The notes beneath the pieces were generated by a model. That model did not search any database. It saw only the letters and a program-made list of their open reading frames with translations, and was not told the DNA's origin. A stretch of 64,000 nucleotides of DNA from Nocardia sp. NBC_01329 (GTDB lineage: Bacteria; Actinomycetota; Actinomycetes; Mycobacteriales; Mycobacteriaceae): assembly GCF_035956715.1 (NCBI RefSeq), contig NZ_CP108381.1:4248001-4312000 (forward strand), given 5' to 3'. Shown here one piece after another: positions 60,854-64,000 of the stretch (the stretch's first letter is position 1; every line of letters begins with the position of its first letter). Position numbers and translations under genes: made by a program.

Positions 60854-63211
60854 TCACATGAATACCCAATGGCCGTGGTCGATAATCGGTTCCCCGGTCA
60901 CAGCCACTGTATGCGGCAGCAACCCGGCCGAGAGATCACCGGTCAGGCCGTTGCCCGCCGCACCGGCCACCGAATGATCGGTGTACAGCGTGGCGGCCAC
61001 CCCGTGCACATCGTACGGAACCGGCACACCGTGATCGGCAACCGGTTTCACCTGCGGTGCCACCGGAAGCTGGGTCGGCTGCACCTGCGGTGCCACCGGA
61101 GCCTGGGCCGGGGCTTCCGGTACGACCGGCTGCTGGGTGGGCACACTCACGGTGGGCACCGCCGCCGACGGCTGATCCACGGTGGGCGCCTGGTGTGTGG
61201 GTACCTCCACCGCGGACGGGGTTCCGCCGGGAGTCCTGTCACCGGTCACCGGACCGTTCGAACCGGTTCCGCCGACGGGTTCGGTGGAGATGTCACCGGT
61301 TCCGGTCTCGCCGGTGACCGGGCTCGTGGTGGTGACACCGGCCGATTCGCCGGTCGTGGCCGCGGATTCACCCCCGGTGGTGGTTTCCGGCATGGTCGCG
61401 GTCGACGAACCATCGGTACCGGTGGTGGTCTCCGGGGCGGTGGTCGAGCCGTCGGGAGACGTCGGGGTACTACCGCCGACCGAGGTCGCGGTGCTGCCGT
61501 CCACCGTGGTGCTGGCGTCCACCGACGGAGTCGTGCTGGCGTCCACCACCGACGGAGTCGTGCTGCCGTCCGGCCGGGTTGTCGTGGTGTGGGTGGCGCC
61601 GGTTGTCGTCGGCGCGGTGGTGGTCGGCACCACCGGCGTGGACGTGTCGGGCAGAAGCGACTCGGTCGGCGATTGCGGATCGTGGGCGGGCGACTGCGGT
61701 GGACGTTGGAACAGATCCGGCACCTGAGCAGGCGGCGCGGTGAGCGGCGACTGGCCCGCGGGCGGATGGAAGACATGCGCCATTGGGGTGGTCGCCGCAT
61801 CGGGCTGAACCGTGGTCTGCAGCGGGGTCGCCGCGACCGGCTGCACCGCCGGCGCGACGGCGACCGGGACGACGACCGGCGGCGGAACAGGAGTCGGAGC
61901 CATCGGCACGGGCGCGATCGGCGCGGCGACCATCGGCACAGGCGCGATCGCGCCCGAGCTCATCGGAACCGGTACGGGACCTGCCGCGCCCAGCGCAGCA
62001 CCGGGACCTGCCGCAGCGGTCGACGCCGCGACACCCGGACCGGGCGACACTCCCGCATCCGAGCCGGCAGCATCCGTACCGGGTTCGGTCCCGTGGGGCG
62101 CGGCCTCCGTCCGCGCGCCGGGATCCAGCGGACCACGACCGACGGATTCCAGCGAATCGGAAGCGGCGGAGGCGGATCGAGCCCAATCCAGGTATTGATC
62201 GAGCCGGTCGTCGAGCAGGCTGCCGTCGCCGACGGTGATATCGAGATCCCAGTCGCTGGCGATCCAGAAACCGTCCGGCCCCGCCGGGGTATCGAGATCC
62301 CGCTGCGAATCGACGGCCGGCGCGTGGCCGAATCCGTCGGCGAAGACCATGTCACCGCCCACCCCGTCGAGGATGAACTCACCGTCGATTCCACCGTCGG
62401 AGCCTCCGTCGAACCAGCCGGAATCCGATCCCCCGCCCGGTCGTGTCACGAGTTCGATGAGATCGAATCCCCAGTCCGCGTCGGCGGAGTCGCGCGCCAC
62501 CGCTTGCACAGCGGAATCCGGGCTCAGGTCGAATCGGGGCAGATCGAAGATATCGGTCTGGAAGGCGTCTTTCGGTGACGGCAACCCGAATTCGCCCGGG
62601 GCGCCGAGACCTTCGTTGCCGGGAAGGGGCAAGCCCTCCCCCAGCCCGGGGACACCTTCGAAACCCGGGAACCCACTCGGCGGGATGCCCGGGTCCGGCG
62701 CACCGAGCTCGGGCACGCCCGGAACCACCGCGTCGGGCACTCCGGTACCCGGCATGAACCCGGCACCGGGCGTACCTCCCTCGGACGGGCCCGGTTCCAG
62801 CGTCAGCCCGGGGATGTCCTCCATGTGGAGACCCGGGTAGTAGTCGTCGAGATCGAAATCGCCGGGGTGCCCGACCTGGATATCGAGTGTCCGGCCGTAC
62901 GGGAGCGGCATGGTCGTGCTCGCGTCGCCGCCGGACCCCGGTGAATCGGTCTGCACGGGATCCGGGAAGGTGATCACCGGGCTGGGTACATCGGGATCGG
63001 GATCGGCGTTGCGCGCCCAGCCGGCATTGCGGCTGTCCAGTTCGCTGGGCGGCGCCGGGATCCCGCCGCCGTTGTTCGCGATCAGCGCGCCGCCGGTCAC
63101 GTATGCGCCGCCGCGAGCGACTCGCGACGCGGCGCTGGCAATGCGGTAGGCGGTGTCGCCCCCGCGTTCGGTGACCTCTTCCTCGCCGTCGAACGGCAGA
63201 TCACGCGGCAT
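60854..63211 (-). CDS. Large Pro/Thr/Gly-rich protein paired with the dynamin-like GTPase
   Basis: The ATG at 63211, with GGAG upstream, gives 785 residues. Residues 1-60 are ordered (GDTAYRIASAASRVARGGAY, then GGALIANNGG). The next ~250 are acidic and rich in Pro, Gly and Asp. About 380-690 is low complexity, with Ala/Pro/Val runs and many Thr/Ser (DASTTPSVDASTTVDGST). The last ~60 residues (PYDVHGVAATLYTDHSVAGA, then GEPIIDHGHWVFM) look ordered again. No classical signal peptide or long hydrophobic helix is seen. I recognise no family. By order (large low-complexity protein, then dynamin) it recalls iniB-iniA, but the sequence is not obviously IniB. Confidence 0.8.
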   Translation of the reverse strand: MPRDLPFDGEEEVTERGGDTAYRIASAASRVARGGAYVTGGALIANNGGGIPAPPSELDSRNAGWARNADPDPDVPSPVITFPDPVQTDSPGSGGDASTTMPLPYGRTLDIQVGHPGDFDLDDYYPGLHMEDIPGLTLEPGPSEGGTPGAGFMPGTGVPDAVVPGVPELGAPDPGIPPSGFPGFEGVPGLGEGLPLPGNEGLGAPGEFGLPSPKDAFQTDIFDLPRFDLSPDSAVQAVARDSADADWGFDLIELVTRPGGGSDSGWFDGGSDGGIDGEFILDGVGGDMVFADGFGHAPAVDSQRDLDTPAGPDGFWIASDWDLDITVGDGSLLDDRLDQYLDWARSASAASDSLESVGRGPLDPGARTEAAPHGTEPGTDAAGSDAGVSPGPGVAASTAAAGPGAALGAAGPVPVPMSSGAIAPVPMVAAPIAPVPMAPTPVPPPVVVPVAVAPAVQPVAATPLQTTVQPDAATTPMAHVFHPPAGQSPLTAPPAQVPDLFQRPPQSPAHDPQSPTESLLPDTSTPVVPTTTAPTTTGATHTTTTRPDGSTTPSVVDASTTPSVDASTTVDGSTATSVGGSTPTSPDGSTTAPETTTGTDGSSTATMPETTTGGESAATTGESAGVTTTSPVTGETGTGDISTEPVGGTGSNGPVTGDRTPGGTPSAVEVPTHQAPTVDQPSAAVPTVSVPTQQPVVPEAPAQAPVAPQVQPTQLPVAPQVKPVADHGVPVPYDVHGVAATLYTDHSVAGAAGNGLTGDLSAGLLPHTVAVTGEPIIDHGHWVFM

Positions 63212-63401
63212 CCCAATCTCCACTCTCGCGTTCAACAGCAACCACACCGGGGGCAGCCCGGCGCGGATCCGCTATCAGCCTATTGTCGACATCTGCGGCT
63301 GTCATATTTTCGTTATCAGCAGATTCCGCAGGCCGGGTGGGCGGTGGCGACAGATCCGGCTATCGCACAGCGATATTCCCGAGAGTTGACGGGGTGGACC
63401 C

Positions 63402-64000
63402 CTATTTCTTGTCCTTCGGCTTATCGGACTGGGCGTCCGACGACAACGCCGCGACGAAGGCTTCCTGCGGGACGTCGACCCGGCCGATCGTCTTCATCCG
63501 CTTCTTGCCCTCCTTCTGCTTCTCCAGCAGTTTGCGCTTACGGCTGATGTCACCGCCGTAGCATTTCGCCAGCACATCCTTGCGGATGGCGCGAATGTTC
63601 TCACGAGCGATGATCTTCGAGCCGATGGCTGCCTGGATCGGCACCTCGAACTGCTGGCGCGGGATCAGTTCGCGCAGCTTGGTGGTCATCTTGTTCCCGT
63701 AGGCCTGAGCACCGTCGCGGTGCACGATGGCACTGAACGCGTCGACCGCCTCACCCTGCAGCAGGATATCCACCTTGACCAGCTGCGATTCCTGCTCGCC
63801 GGCCTCCTCGTAGTCCAGCGAGGCATAGCCGCGGGTCCGCGATTTCAGCGAATCGAAGAAGTCGAAGATGATCTCGGCCAGCGGCAGGGTGTAGCGCAGT
63901 TCGACCCGGGTCTCCGACAGATAGTCCATCCCACCCAGATCGCCGCGCCGCGCCTGGCACAGTTCCATGATGGAGCCGATGAATTCACTCGGCGTGATGA
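63402..64000 (-). CDS. lepA: Elongation factor 4, C-terminal part
   Basis: The frame is open from the right edge to the stop at 63402, giving about 199 residues. They match the LepA-specific C-terminal region: SLKSRTRGYASLDYEEAGEQ, VDAFSAIVHRDGAQAYGNKM, LRELIPRQQFEVPIQAAIGS and KCYGGDISRKRKLLEKQKEG. LepA acts on the ribosome, promoting back-translocation or initiation-linked assembly. The GTPase half lies outside. A downstream in-frame ATG at 63968 is internal, not the start. Confidence 0.96.
   Translation of the reverse strand, partial: ITPSEFIGSIMELCQARRGDLGGMDYLSETRVELRYTLPLAEIIFDFFDSLKSRTRGYASLDYEEAGEQESQLVKVDILLQGEAVDAFSAIVHRDGAQAYGNKMTTKLRELIPRQQFEVPIQAAIGSKIIARENIRAIRKDVLAKCYGGDISRKRKLLEKQKEGKKRMKTIGRVDVPQEAFVAALSSDAQSDKPKDKK

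Overview
The window is high-GC actinobacterial chromosome, most likely from a Nocardia or close mycolic-acid relative. The core genes lie in the order I remember for Mycobacterium tuberculosis Rv2343c to Rv2404c: dnaG, dgt, glyS, smtB, zur, a small YbjN-like gene, uppS, recO, era, a deaminase-like gene, a CorC gene, ybeY, phoH, rsmE, dnaJ2, hrcA, hemW, the sulfite reductase/cysH locus, subI-cysTWA, a GH15 gene and lepA. GTG starts and 4-bp ATGA/GTGA overlaps are common. Family assignments come from reading the translations; no database search was run.

Layout. 1-1794: 5' part of a modular type I polyketide synthase that runs off the left edge. 2342-3486: a graveyard of gene remnants (sigma-factor tail, membrane-protein head, multicopper-oxidase tail). 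3549-5200: a Fic protein with a nested palindromic operator, and a frameshifted small gene. 5543-10194: tRNA-Asn, a small YtxH-like protein, dnaG, dgt and a YdcF-like gene. 10788-19065: cutinase, MBL hydrolase, glyS, the smtB-zur pair, a TetR-controlled membrane protein, uppS and recO. 19165-24016: a cupin/LysR pair and a reduced conservon (histidine kinase, roadblock protein, CYP157-like P450). 24249-35540: era to hrcA, with the usual ybeY-phoH neighbourhood split by a tetR plus two tandem oxidoreductases. 35761-42916: hemW, then the assimilatory sulfate operon (cysteine-rich leader peptide, sir, cysH, cysD, cysN, sirohydrochlorin chelatase). 42980-51322: accessory genes (HAD phosphatase, Hsp70-like membrane protein, Lrp regulator, NAD(P)-binding protein with a dead HxlR neighbour, ferredoxin reductase plus AurF-like diiron oxygenase). 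52006-56134: sulfate ABC transporter with two tiny membrane proteins upstream. 56217-63211: methyltransferase, GH15 glycosidase, dynamin-like GTPase and its Pro/Thr-rich partner. 63402-64000: 3' end of lepA.

How the genes work together. Sulfate is imported by SubI-CysTWA, activated by CysDN to APS, reduced by CysH to sulfite and by the siroheme/Fe-S sulfite reductase to sulfide. The CbiX-like chelatase would supply siroheme, and the leader peptide upstream of sir would sense cysteine. SmtB and Zur form a zinc-sensing pair. The dnaG/dgt, uppS/recO, era/CorC/ybeY, phoH/rsmE and dnaJ/hrcA/hemW blocks are housekeeping.

Most unusual items: the conservon without CvnC and CvnD whose P450 lacks ExxR; the dynamin-like GTPase whose P-loop lysine is methionine, beside a 785-residue low-complexity protein; the four 14-bp iterons before the inserted oxidoreductase pair; the 91-bp palindromic repeat family downstream of hrcA and cysA; and the leader peptide with overlapping alternative hairpins.
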